Source: Streptomyces sp. NRRL F-6676
GTDB lineage: Bacteria > Actinomycetota > Actinomycetes > Streptomycetales > Streptomycetaceae
Direction: 5' to 3'
Length of the DNA stretch: 30,353 nucleotides
NCBI RefSeq assembly: GCF_000725625.1
Contig: NZ_JOHS01000069.1
Span: forward strand, 1 to 30,353
Shown one piece after another: positions 23,358 to 30,353 of the stretch. The notes beneath the pieces were generated by a model. The model was not told the DNA's origin, ran no database searches, and saw only the letters and a list, made by a program, of their open reading frames with translations. Each line of letters begins with the position of its first letter. Positions within the stretch are counted from its first letter, which is position 1. The position numbers and the translations under genes were made by a program.

Positions 23358-24566
23358 ATGTTGAGCACTTACACGGGTCCGGCGGCAGCGGGGGCGGACC
23401 TTGCCCGGCTGACGCTTGATTTCCACCACACCCACCAGCTGCTGGACCCTGCCTCGCAGGGGATGCAGACCTGGGAGGTGCGCATCACCGCGGCCGGCGC
23501 ACCGGTGGGAAGCCTGACGGCGGTGCGCGGCCTGTACTGGAAGTCCGACAATCTGCGTGAGCGGATGGCAGATGAGCAGTCCTTCCCTGCTTTGGTGGCC
23601 GCTCAGCTCCTGGACGAGGAGGGCCGGTTCACCGACGAGTTCGAGGAGTTCATCGAGTCGGCCTCCAGTGTCCTCGTCGTCGACCGGCTGCACATGGAGA
23701 AGGCCTTCGCCGACCCTGTGGTCGTCGCCGTGGTGGTGGCCGCCGTCATCGACCGGCTGACGGACAACTACTTCGCCGTGGTCCTGCCCGGCAAGAACGC
23801 CTGCGCGGATGCGGGTTCCGCCCTGCTCGCCGAGGCCGGCACGCTGCTGAGCGCCCAGGAGTTCTCCGACGAGCTGCAGATCATCGACAACGCCCTGGCT
23901 GCTCCCGAAGAGGCCGCGCAGCGCGTGCGCAGCCGTCTTCGTTCTCTGGCCCGCCACGGCCAGCCGGCGGCATGGGACGACGAGGACGAGGACGGCGAGG
24001 AGGACGAGGAGCTCACCGCGCGGACGGCTGCGGTGCTGCGGGTGGCGCTCGAGGAGCTGTCCGAGCAGATCTGGCAGGACGTCGCCGCATTGGGTGATGC
24101 GCCGCTTGGGCACGGCGAGGGCCGTGTCCTGGGCCTGCTGCCACCGATCACCTTTCGCCAGGATCAGCAGTGGCGGCGGCAGATGGCCCGCTGTTTCGAC
24201 GACCTGGCCGCCGACCTCGCCGAGACGGGCACCGTCCGCCCGGGCTGCACGGGTGAGGAGATGGCTCTGCATCTGGGCATCGACCGGGCCAAGTCGCTGA
24301 CGCGGAACCGGCCGCGCCTGGTAGCGGAAACAGTGGAGGGTCTGGGTGAGGACCGCCGTGACTTCGACTGGGATTGGTGCTCGACCGTGCTGTTCGAGGA
24401 CCACGACGTGCTGATGCTCTTCGACGCCTCCCTGGACGGGATCGAGGACAGCGGCAACGAGATCAACCAGGCCCTCGGACTTGCCAACCTGGCCGCCGCG
24501 GAGTGGTTCGTGCCCTTCCGCACCGACCAGGCCCGCGGCCCCGACCGCGGCTTCCGCCACTCCTGA
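23358..24566 (+). CDS. Unknown protein inside the transposon region
   Basis: ATG 23358 has GAGGGAG immediately upstream, rather close; the product is 402 aa. Residues 38-145 (WEVRITAAGAPVGSLTAVRG ... SSVLVVDRLHMEKAFADPVV ... TDNYFAVVLPG) have the strand-helix pattern of a degenerate GNAT-like fold, but the acetyl-CoA loop is not visible. The middle is acidic (DDEDEDGEEDEE, about residues 212-225). The C-terminus (DFDWDWCSTVLFEDHDVLML ... NEINQALGLANLAAAEWFVPF) looks conserved in character but is unassigned. TAGGCT at 23302-23307 could be a -10 box. It follows tniQ on the same strand, with a 187-bp gap, and may be cargo or an accessory transposition gene. Confidence 0.65.
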   Translation: MLSTYTGPAAAGADLARLTLDFHHTHQLLDPASQGMQTWEVRITAAGAPVGSLTAVRGLYWKSDNLRERMADEQSFPALVAAQLLDEEGRFTDEFEEFIESASSVLVVDRLHMEKAFADPVVVAVVVAAVIDRLTDNYFAVVLPGKNACADAGSALLAEAGTLLSAQEFSDELQIIDNALAAPEEAAQRVRSRLRSLARHGQPAAWDDEDEDGEEDEELTARTAAVLRVALEELSEQIWQDVAALGDAPLGHGEGRVLGLLPPITFRQDQQWRRQMARCFDDLAADLAETGTVRPGCTGEEMALHLGIDRAKSLTRNRPRLVAETVEGLGEDRRDFDWDWCSTVLFEDHDVLMLFDASLDGIEDSGNEINQALGLANLAAAEWFVPFRTDQARGPDRGFRHS

Positions 24567-24718
24567 CCCCGGCTTCCGCCGCCAGGCCCGGGCCGCAGAG
24601 GGACAGCATGCCGCAGGCTGAGCCTTCCTCGGCGCTCCGGCTCTCCGGATCGGTCAGAGGGGGCCGGGACGGCTACGTTCGGGCCGCTGTGCGGCCGGGC
24701 GGGGAAAGCGGGGGATCA

Positions 24719-24939
24719 GTGGCCACACGCGATGTGTGGGTACGCGTCGGGGACGGCCTGGTACGCGGCGACACCGTCCTGGGCGTCACCGACCAGGACG
24801 GTGGGCGTCAGCAGGTCACCGGCTGGCGGATGCCTTCGTCGACACGCTCGCGCGCGGTGCGGCGATGCCGGCCGGCGCCCTGATCAGGTTCGGTTCCGAC
24901 GAGGACGGCACGGGATGGGTGCTGTCGCCCCTGGGGTAG
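24719..24939 (+). pseudogene. Small gene apparently broken by a frameshift near 24825
   Basis: From GTG 24719, with GGGGG a few bases upstream, one frame reads ATRDVWVRVGDGLVRGDTVL, then GVTDQDGGRQQVTG, and ends in basic, non-natural sequence at 24883. The neighbouring frame takes over at RLADAFVDTLARGAAMPAGA, then LIRFGSDEDGTGWVLSPLG, to the TAG at 24937-24939. A one-base change around 24820-24830 would join them into a protein of about 74 residues. The family is unknown. It lies between the unknown gene and the TnsA-like gene. Confidence 0.4.
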
Positions 24940-25125
24940 CGGCGGAACCGGTCCGGGCGGACCCGCGGCACGGTGGGTGGCTGGGCGGGAAAGTGCAGAG
25001 ATGTGCACTGACACCGGCACGTCCCAGGCGGCATCCTGCTCTCGCGCAGAGCAACCGACGCTTGTGGCCCGGCAGTTGCGGTTACCGTTCGGTTCTCCTG
25101 CGGGCCATGGCCGGTATGGCGTTGT

Positions 25126-25971
25126 GTGGAGTGCGTGATCATCGACAGCAGCCAGGATGGCTTATCTGCCGTCGCGGGCAGGGCGTGCCGAGTGCCGGAA
25201 CCAGGGGCGGTGGAGGCGGAGTTCGCCGGGGCGGACGGCACACTGGTGCAGCGCCGCTGGGTCGAGGCCGCCGTGGCGGTCAGGTTCGAGCAGCTGGCGC
25301 CGGTGGCGGCGTTCCCGGTGGTGCCGGGGCGCAGGTTCGGGCCGGGCTGGTGGTGGTCGGCCACCACCAGCGGGCACGTACCGCACGGGTCGCAGGCGAT
25401 GTGCATGCAATTGATGCTTTTGGACCGTGATCCGCAGGTGGTGGGGTTGTCGGCGCGGCCGGTGCGGCTGATCTGGCGTGATCCCGGCCACGGGCGCGTG
25501 CTGACGTGGGTGCCGCAGGTGTTCGCCCGCTACGCCGACGGGCGTGCTCTGCTGGCCGACTGCCCCGCGGGCGCGGAGCCTGCCGGGGATCGTGCCGCGC
25601 GCGCGGCCGCGGCGCTGGGGGCGGCCTGTGCGGCGGCGGGGTTCACCTACCGACGCCTGGCGCCGCCGGACAAGGTGGTGGCGGGCAACGTGCGGTGGCT
25701 GGCCGGCTACCGCCACCCCCGCTACCGCGACGCAGGCGGCCTCGAGCAGGCGGTGCTTGAGGCGTTCGCCGCGCCGCGGCCGTTGATGGCCGGGGCCGCG
25801 GCGGCGGGTGAGGTGCTCAGCACGCTGCCGGTGGCTTACCACGCGCTGTGGAGCGGGCGGCTGATGGCGGACCTGACCCGGCCGCTGGGCGAGCACACCC
25901 TCGTCTCGGCCGGCTGCCCGGATGCGGCCGAGGACGACGCGGAGCAGGAGCGGGAGCAGTACGCGAGGTGA
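25126..25971 (+). CDS. tnsA: TnsA-like protein, apparently lacking the catalytic residues
   Basis: The 281-residue product (GTG 25126; later GTGs are possible) has the body of actinobacterial TnsA-like transposase endonuclease subunits: VRFEQLAPVAAFPVVPGRRF, GWWWSATTSGHV, QLMLLDRDPQVVGLSARPVR and VFARYADGRALLADC. From memory of that family, the first catalytic acid lies in 'H-V-x-Y-E-S', where this protein has HVPHGS (Gly88). The second lies in 'PD-F/Y-FAR', where it has PQVFAR (Gln131). The final Q-x-K/R position reads LADCP. All three seem lost, so 5' strand cutting is unlikely. TnsA normally cuts the 5' transposon ends while TnsB/TniA cuts the 3' ends. Its stop overlaps the GTG of the broken tniA. 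Confidence 0.65.
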   Translation: MECVIIDSSQDGLSAVAGRACRVPEPGAVEAEFAGADGTLVQRRWVEAAVAVRFEQLAPVAAFPVVPGRRFGPGWWWSATTSGHVPHGSQAMCMQLMLLDRDPQVVGLSARPVRLIWRDPGHGRVLTWVPQVFARYADGRALLADCPAGAEPAGDRAARAAAALGAACAAAGFTYRRLAPPDKVVAGNVRWLAGYRHPRYRDAGGLEQAVLEAFAAPRPLMAGAAAAGEVLSTLPVAYHALWSGRLMADLTRPLGEHTLVSAGCPDAAEDDAEQEREQYAR

Positions 25972-26905
25972 GCGGGAGCCGTACGGTCGTCCCTGGTGGG
26001 CGGTGCGTGGAGGTGGGCGCGCAGGTCCGGTTCGAGGACCGCGCCTGGCAGGTGACCGGCCTGGCCGGCGGGCGGGTGTATCTGGTGGCCGGGGACGGGG
26101 ACAGCGCCTGTGTGCTGGCCTCCGCTCTGGTGGCCGCGCCCGGCTTCGCGGTGATCGGCGTGAGCGCGGCGCCGCCGGTGGTTCCGGTGCTGTGGGAGGC
26201 GGTGCCGCTGGCGGCGCAGGAGCGGGCGCTGGCCTGGCTGCGGCACATCCGCGAGGTGGAGACCGGGCTGCCCGGCGGCCCCGGAAGCGGTGTGCCGAGG
26301 CCCGAGTACGACCCGCAGGCCTTCACGCTGGCCCAGCGCGAGGCGGCCAAAGCGCGGGAACTCGCAGGGGCGCGGCCGGGAGGGTGCCGCTGCCGCTGGC
26401 CGGTCAGCACTATGGCGAACTGCTGCCGGCCCGCCGGTGCGCGGTGACCGAGTCCGGCATTCGGCTGGGTGGGCGCCGCTACGACGATGCGTGTCTGGAC
26501 GAACACCGCGGCCGCGGGGACCGGTGCGAGGTCCACCACCATCCACACGACCCGCGGCAGGTCTTCGTCCGGCTGCCCGACGGCCGGCTCCACCCGGTGC
26601 CATGGGCGCAGGGCGGGCACGCCTCGCGGCCCTTCGACGAGCTGCTGCGGCGCCGCACCGGCGCCGTCCTCGCACACCGCGGCGCCGGTACCGGCGCGGG
26701 TGCGGATGTGGGTGGCGACGGCGGTGCGCGGGCGGGCGGCGACCGGACTGGCCCCGCCCCCACCGCGGCGCAGCCCCGGGAGGCGGCTGCCCGGGGCGCC
26801 GCCGGTGGCGGCGCGGTGTCCGACACCGGAGGCGCCTGCGGCACGGCCGTGGAGCCGGGCGGGTTCGAGGTGTATGACGCCGAGGCGGAGGCGGGACAGT
26901 GGTGA
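25968..26905 (+). pseudogene. tniA: tniA copy with the catalytic core deleted
   Basis: From GTG 25968 one frame matches the N-terminus of the intact tniA that follows: VGAQVRFEDRAWQV against LGAYVTFEGRPWQV, ALAWLRHIREVETGL against ALAWQRHIREIETGL, and GVPRPEYDPQ in both. This ends near 26375. At once another frame matches the tniA C-terminus: VPLPLAGQHYGELLPAR against VPLPLTGADYTELLPVR, then LDEHRGRG, VFVRLPDGRLH and the final YDAEAEAGQW against YDADQEAELW. About 1 kb, including the whole DDE domain, is missing and the two parts are out of frame. Its 3' junction (CAGTGGTGAGC) mirrors the tniA-tniB junction (CTGTGGTGACC). It is a diverged duplicate, not a recent copy. Confidence 0.85.
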
Positions 26906-29052
26906 GCACCCGCGGCCGCCCGGTCCGTGCCGCGGCCGCCGCCCGGCGCCGGCAGGTCAAACTCGGGGCGTATGTGACATTCGAAGGCCGACCCTGGCAG
27001 GTGGCCGCCGTGGCCGGAGCCTCGGTACGTCTCGTCGACACCCGCGGGCAGACCGCCTCGGTCTTGTTCTCGTTCCTGTTCGCCGATCCCACCTTCGCGG
27101 TGGTGGACTGCCCCGTTCCCGCCGCGGTGCCGTGGGGGCTGTTGGAGGCGGTGCCCGAACGGGAGCGGGAGCGGGCTCTGGCCTGGCAGCGGCACATCCG
27201 TGAGATCGAGACCGGGCTGGCCGACGGGCCCGGCAGCACCGGCGTCCCCCGGCCCGAGTACGACCCGCAGCGCACCTCGATGGCCGAGCGGGAGCAGGCC
27301 AAGGCCGACGAACTCGCGGCCCTGGGCTGGCCTCGGGCCAGCCGGGCTACCGTGCGCCGCATGCGCGCTCGCTACCACGCGGGCGGCGTCATGGGCCTGA
27401 TCCGGCAACGCAAGCCGTCGAGCGCGACGGGCCGGGCCGATGAGCGGGTAGTGGCCGCGGTCCTGGAGGCCTTGCGCCGCCAGCGCGGCCGCTCCACGGG
27501 CACCCTGAAGGGGCTGCGGGAGGTGACCGGGCAGATCCTGGCCGACACTCACGGGCCGGGCGCGGTGGCGCTGCCGGCGCCGTCGACGTTCAACCGGCTG
27601 GTACGGGTCCTGGCCGACCCGCTGGAACACCCGGGCCGCCCCGCCCGCACCGCCACCGCCGTGCCGGTGCGCCCGTTCACGCCGACGGTGGCATTGCGGC
27701 CCGGCGAGCTGGTGCAGGTCGACACCACCCGGCTGGACATCATGGCCATCGGCGAGGACGGAAAGCCGGTACGCCCAGAACTCACGATCGCTCTGGACGT
27801 GGCGACGAAGTCCGTGGTGGCGGCCGTGCTGCGCGAGGAAAGCACCCAGGCGGTGGACGCGGCCCTGCTGCTGGCGGAGATGGCCGTGCCCCACCCCGTG
27901 CGGCCCGGCTGGGGCGAACATCTACGCCTGGCCCACGCCGCCGTCCCCTACACCCGGCTCCTCGCCCTGGACGCACGCCTTGAGCAGGCCGCGGCAAGGC
28001 CGGTGGTGGTGCCCGAAACAATCGTCATCGACCGCGGGCGGGTCTTCCTCTCCGCCGCGTTCCTGGCCGCCTGCGAATCCCTCGGGGTGAGCGTGCAGCC
28101 CGCCCCGCCCCGCTCCCCCACTGCCAAGGGCGCCGTGGAACGGACCTTCGGCAGCATCAACAGCCTTTTCGCCCAGCACGTCGCCGGCTACACCGGCTCC
28201 CATATCCTGCACCGCGGCCAGGAGGTGGAGGGCGAAGCCCGCTTCAGCGTGGCCCAGCTGCAGGAACTGCTGGACGAGTGGATCACCGCGTGCTGGCAGC
28301 ACCGCCCCCACGACGGGCTGCGCCACCCCCTCCTGCCCAAAAAAGCGCTGTCCCCGGGCGAGATGTGGGGCGTGCTGCTGGGCGCGAGCGGCTACGTGCC
28401 GCTGCCCTTGACCGGAGCCGACTACACGGAACTGCTGCCGGTGCGCTTCCACCCGGTCACCGGCCGCGGCATCCGCATCAACTACCGCACCTACGATCAT
28501 GCCGTCCTCAACGAGCACCGCGGACGGCCCTCGCCCACCGGCCCCGGCGGCAAGTGGGAGGTCCACCTCAACCCGCACGACGTACGCCAGATTTACCTCC
28601 GCCTGCCCGACGGGCGGCTGCACGAGATCCCGTGGATCCACCGCGACCACGTCCACGCGCCCATGAGCGAGACCACCTGGCGCCACATCCGCACCACCCT
28701 CGAGCAGCGCGCCGAACGCGAGGCACACGAAGCCGCCCTCGCCGAGGCCGCCGACCAGATCCTGCGCCATACCCGGCCCACCGCCCCGGCACCACCTGCA
28801 CCGCCCCCCGCGACGCCGGGCACGCGCGCCGGGAACGCGGTCTCCCAGGCAGCAGGCGGCGAACCGTCAGCGCCGCACCGCACTGCGGCCGAGGCCGCAA
28901 CGGAGGCTGAGGACAGCCTGGATGCGCTGGACGCCCAGTCCCACTCCGCCCGGGACGACAGCGCCAGCGCCGATGAGTCCGGCGCACTCACGCTGCCGGG
29001 AAGCGGCACGCTGACGCTGTACGACGCCGACCAGGAGGCCGAACTGTGGTGA
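26899..29052 (+). CDS. tniA: TniA/TnsB-type DDE transposase
   Basis: The 717-residue product has the expected Mu/TniA layout. Residues 1-120 are an N-terminal beta-rich domain shared with the broken copy. A helix-turn-helix follows at about 135-170 (ASRATVRRMRARYHAGGVMG). The RNase H-like core has D275 (QVDTTRLD), D378 (VIDRGRVF) and E414 (KGAVERTFG), a D-x35-E spacing typical of DDE transposases. The C-terminal beta-barrel region (VPLPLTGADYTELLPVRFHP) is followed by a long Ala/Pro-rich acidic tail ending YDADQEAELW. Such tails contact the AAA+ partner in related systems. It cuts the 3' transposon ends and joins them to the target. The start is GTG 26899 or 26902, overlapping the broken copy; it overlaps tniB by seven bases. 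Confidence 0.9.
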   Translation: MVSTRGRPVRAAAAARRRQVKLGAYVTFEGRPWQVAAVAGASVRLVDTRGQTASVLFSFLFADPTFAVVDCPVPAAVPWGLLEAVPERERERALAWQRHIREIETGLADGPGSTGVPRPEYDPQRTSMAEREQAKADELAALGWPRASRATVRRMRARYHAGGVMGLIRQRKPSSATGRADERVVAAVLEALRRQRGRSTGTLKGLREVTGQILADTHGPGAVALPAPSTFNRLVRVLADPLEHPGRPARTATAVPVRPFTPTVALRPGELVQVDTTRLDIMAIGEDGKPVRPELTIALDVATKSVVAAVLREESTQAVDAALLLAEMAVPHPVRPGWGEHLRLAHAAVPYTRLLALDARLEQAAARPVVVPETIVIDRGRVFLSAAFLAACESLGVSVQPAPPRSPTAKGAVERTFGSINSLFAQHVAGYTGSHILHRGQEVEGEARFSVAQLQELLDEWITACWQHRPHDGLRHPLLPKKALSPGEMWGVLLGASGYVPLPLTGADYTELLPVRFHPVTGRGIRINYRTYDHAVLNEHRGRPSPTGPGGKWEVHLNPHDVRQIYLRLPDGRLHEIPWIHRDHVHAPMSETTWRHIRTTLEQRAEREAHEAALAEAADQILRHTRPTAPAPPAPPPATPGTRAGNAVSQAAGGEPSAPHRTAAEAATEAEDSLDALDAQSHSARDDSASADESGALTLPGSGTLTLYDADQEAELW

Positions 29053-30080
29053 CCCCTGCCCGCCCTTCGCGCTCGAACGACGGGGAAGCAGCCACGGGCA
29101 CGGTGACGACGTTCGACGCCTTCGCCCGGTTCGCCCACGCCGCACCCCCCACGCCGCCGCGGCCGGGCCAGGCACCCCGCTCGGCGGAGGAACGCCTGGC
29201 CTACCACTCGCAGTTCGTCACCGTGCGCACCCCGGCCATCGAATCCCTGGCTCGCCAGGTCCGCACCCTGATGATCCTGGGCCGGCACCAGCAGGCCACC
29301 GCACGGCCGTCGCTGATCGTCACCGGTCCGGCCACCACCGGCAAGACCACCGCGCTGCTCCAGGTCGGCCGTACCTGCCACCTCGCCCACACCCGTCGCG
29401 CCGCCCCGGGCGACGACCGGGTGCCCGTCGCCTACGTGCTGGTACCGCCCGGTGCCACCGCCAAGACCCTGGCCGCCGAGTTCGCCCGCTACCTCGGCAT
29501 CCCCGTGGCCGGCCGCATGACCACCGCGCAGATCACGACCGCCGTCTGCCACACCTACACCACGGCCGGCGTCCAACTCGTGCTGATCGACGAGATCCAC
29601 CGGCTCAACCCGCGCTCCTCCAGCGGCGCGGAGGCCGCCGACTGGCTCAAGGACCTCACCGAACGTATCGGCGCCACGTTCGTCTACGCGGGCATCGACG
29701 TCACCGCGAGCGCCGTCTTCAGCGGAGTACGCGGCGCACAGTTGGCCGGGCGTGCCTCTCTGATCGACTGCGGGGCGCTGCCCGCCCGCGCCGGCCACCG
29801 CGAGCCGTTCCGCGAGCTGATCGCCGCCCTGGAAGCGGCCCTCGACCTCACCGCGCACCGGCCGGGCAGCCTGCCCAGGCTGGCGCCCTACCTGCACGAG
29901 CGGACCGCCGGACGCATCGGCAGCCTCTCTCGCCTGATCCGCCAGGCCGCCATCGAAGCCATCTGCGACGGCACCGAGCGCATCACCAAGACCCTGCTGG
30001 ACACCATCGCGCTGGACCACCTCGCCGAAGAGCACTACCGGCCCCGCGCCCCCGGCCGCCGTACCCGCCCCGGCCGGTGA
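29046..30080 (+). CDS. tniB: TniB/TnsC-type AAA+ transposition regulator
   Basis: The 344-residue protein (GTG 29046 or 29049) has Walker A GPATTGKTT (residues 94-102) and Walker B LVLIDEIHRL with D182 and E183. The spacing, the N-terminal arm (EERLAYHSQFVTVRTPAIES) and the C-terminal helical region (LHERTAGRIGSLSRLIRQAA) are those of TniB/TnsC/IstB-type ATPases. These form filaments on DNA, recognise the target complex set by TniQ and activate the transposase. It overlaps tniA upstream and tniQ downstream (GTGA at 30077-30080), so the three are translationally coupled. The key ATPase residues look intact. Confidence 0.9.
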   Translation: MVTPARPSRSNDGEAATGTVTTFDAFARFAHAAPPTPPRPGQAPRSAEERLAYHSQFVTVRTPAIESLARQVRTLMILGRHQQATARPSLIVTGPATTGKTTALLQVGRTCHLAHTRRAAPGDDRVPVAYVLVPPGATAKTLAAEFARYLGIPVAGRMTTAQITTAVCHTYTTAGVQLVLIDEIHRLNPRSSSGAEAADWLKDLTERIGATFVYAGIDVTASAVFSGVRGAQLAGRASLIDCGALPARAGHREPFRELIAALEAALDLTAHRPGSLPRLAPYLHERTAGRIGSLSRLIRQAAIEAICDGTERITKTLLDTIALDHLAEEHYRPRAPGRRTRPGR

Positions 30081-30353
30081 CCGCCCCCACCCGGCCCCGC
30101 CCCGCGACCGCGGCGCGGCCCGAGACGATGTGGCCCAGCCCGCCCGGCGCGCTGCGCGTACGGCCGCTGCCCCGCGAAACGGCAGCCTCCTACCTCACCC
30201 GCCTCGCCGCCGCCTACCACCTCTCCCCCGCCCACCTCCTCGAAGGGCTGCACATCACCGCCACCGGCACCCCCGCCGCCCCGCACGCCACCGAACTCCA
30301 CTACAGCTGCGAAGCCGCCCGCCGCCTGGCCGCGTTCACCCGCATCCCGCCCG
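30077..30353 (+). CDS. tniQ: TniQ-family protein (second copy), cut off by the window edge
   Basis: GTG 30077 overlaps the tniB stop. Only about 92 residues are visible. After a Pro/Arg-rich start (VTAPTRPRPATAARPETMWP), the text LRVRPLPRETAASYLTRLAA, then AYHLSPAHLLEGL, is the N-terminal helical domain of TniQ proteins and parallels the first copy's RTVPLAGELTSSLISRTADR. The zinc fingers would lie downstream, outside the window. Its position directly after tniB marks it as the core TniQ subunit of the element. Confidence 0.8.
   Translation, partial: MTAPTRPRPATAARPETMWPSPPGALRVRPLPRETAASYLTRLAAAYHLSPAHLLEGLHITATGTPAAPHATELHYSCEAARRLAAFTRIPP

Larger units (their letters stand above)
20964..30353 (+). 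mobile_element. Tn7/Tn5053-like transposon region, incomplete at the window edge
   Basis: The stretch holds two TniQ-family genes, a TnsA-like gene, a broken tniA, an intact tniA, tniB, and a few unassigned genes. Intact DDE transposase, AAA+ ATPase and TniQ genes in this order define Tn7/Tn5053-type elements, and a TnsA homologue places it nearer the Tn7 side. The left boundary is my estimate from the GTTGTCAC repeats; the right end lies beyond the window. It could also be a resident transposition cluster that is no longer a mobile unit. Confidence 0.5.

Noticed and set aside
25968..26905. Programmed frameshift producing one short TniA
   Set aside because: The product would still lack the whole catalytic core, so deletion decay is the simpler explanation.

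Overview
The window is very GC-rich, prefers G or C at third codon positions, uses many GTG starts and carries a tap-tpg telomere operon. It fits the end of a linear replicon (plasmid or chromosome arm) from Streptomyces or a close relative. No ribosomal RNA, tRNA, CRISPR array or core metabolic gene was seen.

Bases 1-300 hold a run of about ten short palindromes, several with 3-nt loops. They start with GAGCGGGTA, which resembles bases 7-15 of the archetypal Streptomyces telomere as I remember it. The window therefore probably begins a few bases inside a physical DNA end. Bases 500-9900 are a sparse subterminal zone of small membrane proteins, helix-turn-helix or ribbon-helix-helix plasmid proteins, a DUF3800 protein and several damaged genes. 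One gene carries an exact 16-bp tandem duplication that breaks its frame. Bases 2390-2600 hold four consecutive hairpins in a comparatively AT-rich gap.

Bases 10000-15300 (minus strand) carry an HNH-type nuclease, a conserved unknown protein and a three-gene group: a DUF5131/Gp37-Gp68-like 'three-Cys-motif' protein, its partner TcmP, and a HhH-GPD DNA glycosylase-like protein that overlaps tcmP by ATGA. This group is the best candidate here for an uncharacterised nucleic-acid modification or defence module.

Bases 15467-20909 are the telomere maintenance block: a superfamily II helicase with C-terminal helicase-associated repeats (TtrA-like) on the minus strand, diverging from tap and tpg. 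The shared upstream region has a GTACGC-based palindrome that could be a common operator.

From about 20960 to the window edge lies a Tn7/Tn5053-like transposition region. It holds a TmrB-like P-loop protein, a TniQ-family protein, an unknown protein, a broken small gene, a TnsA-like protein that seems to have lost its catalytic residues, a tniA copy whose catalytic core is deleted, then intact tniA (DDE transposase), tniB (AAA+ ATPase) and the start of a second tniQ. The last four units overlap by a few bases. The region starts just downstream of tpg, where two GTTGTCAC repeats 20 bp apart could be one transposon end. The other end is outside the window.

Six places show reading frames that look broken. 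They could be real decay, common in subterminal DNA, or sequencing indels, and raw reads would be needed to separate the two. All family assignments come from reading the sequence and recalling family motifs; no search was run.
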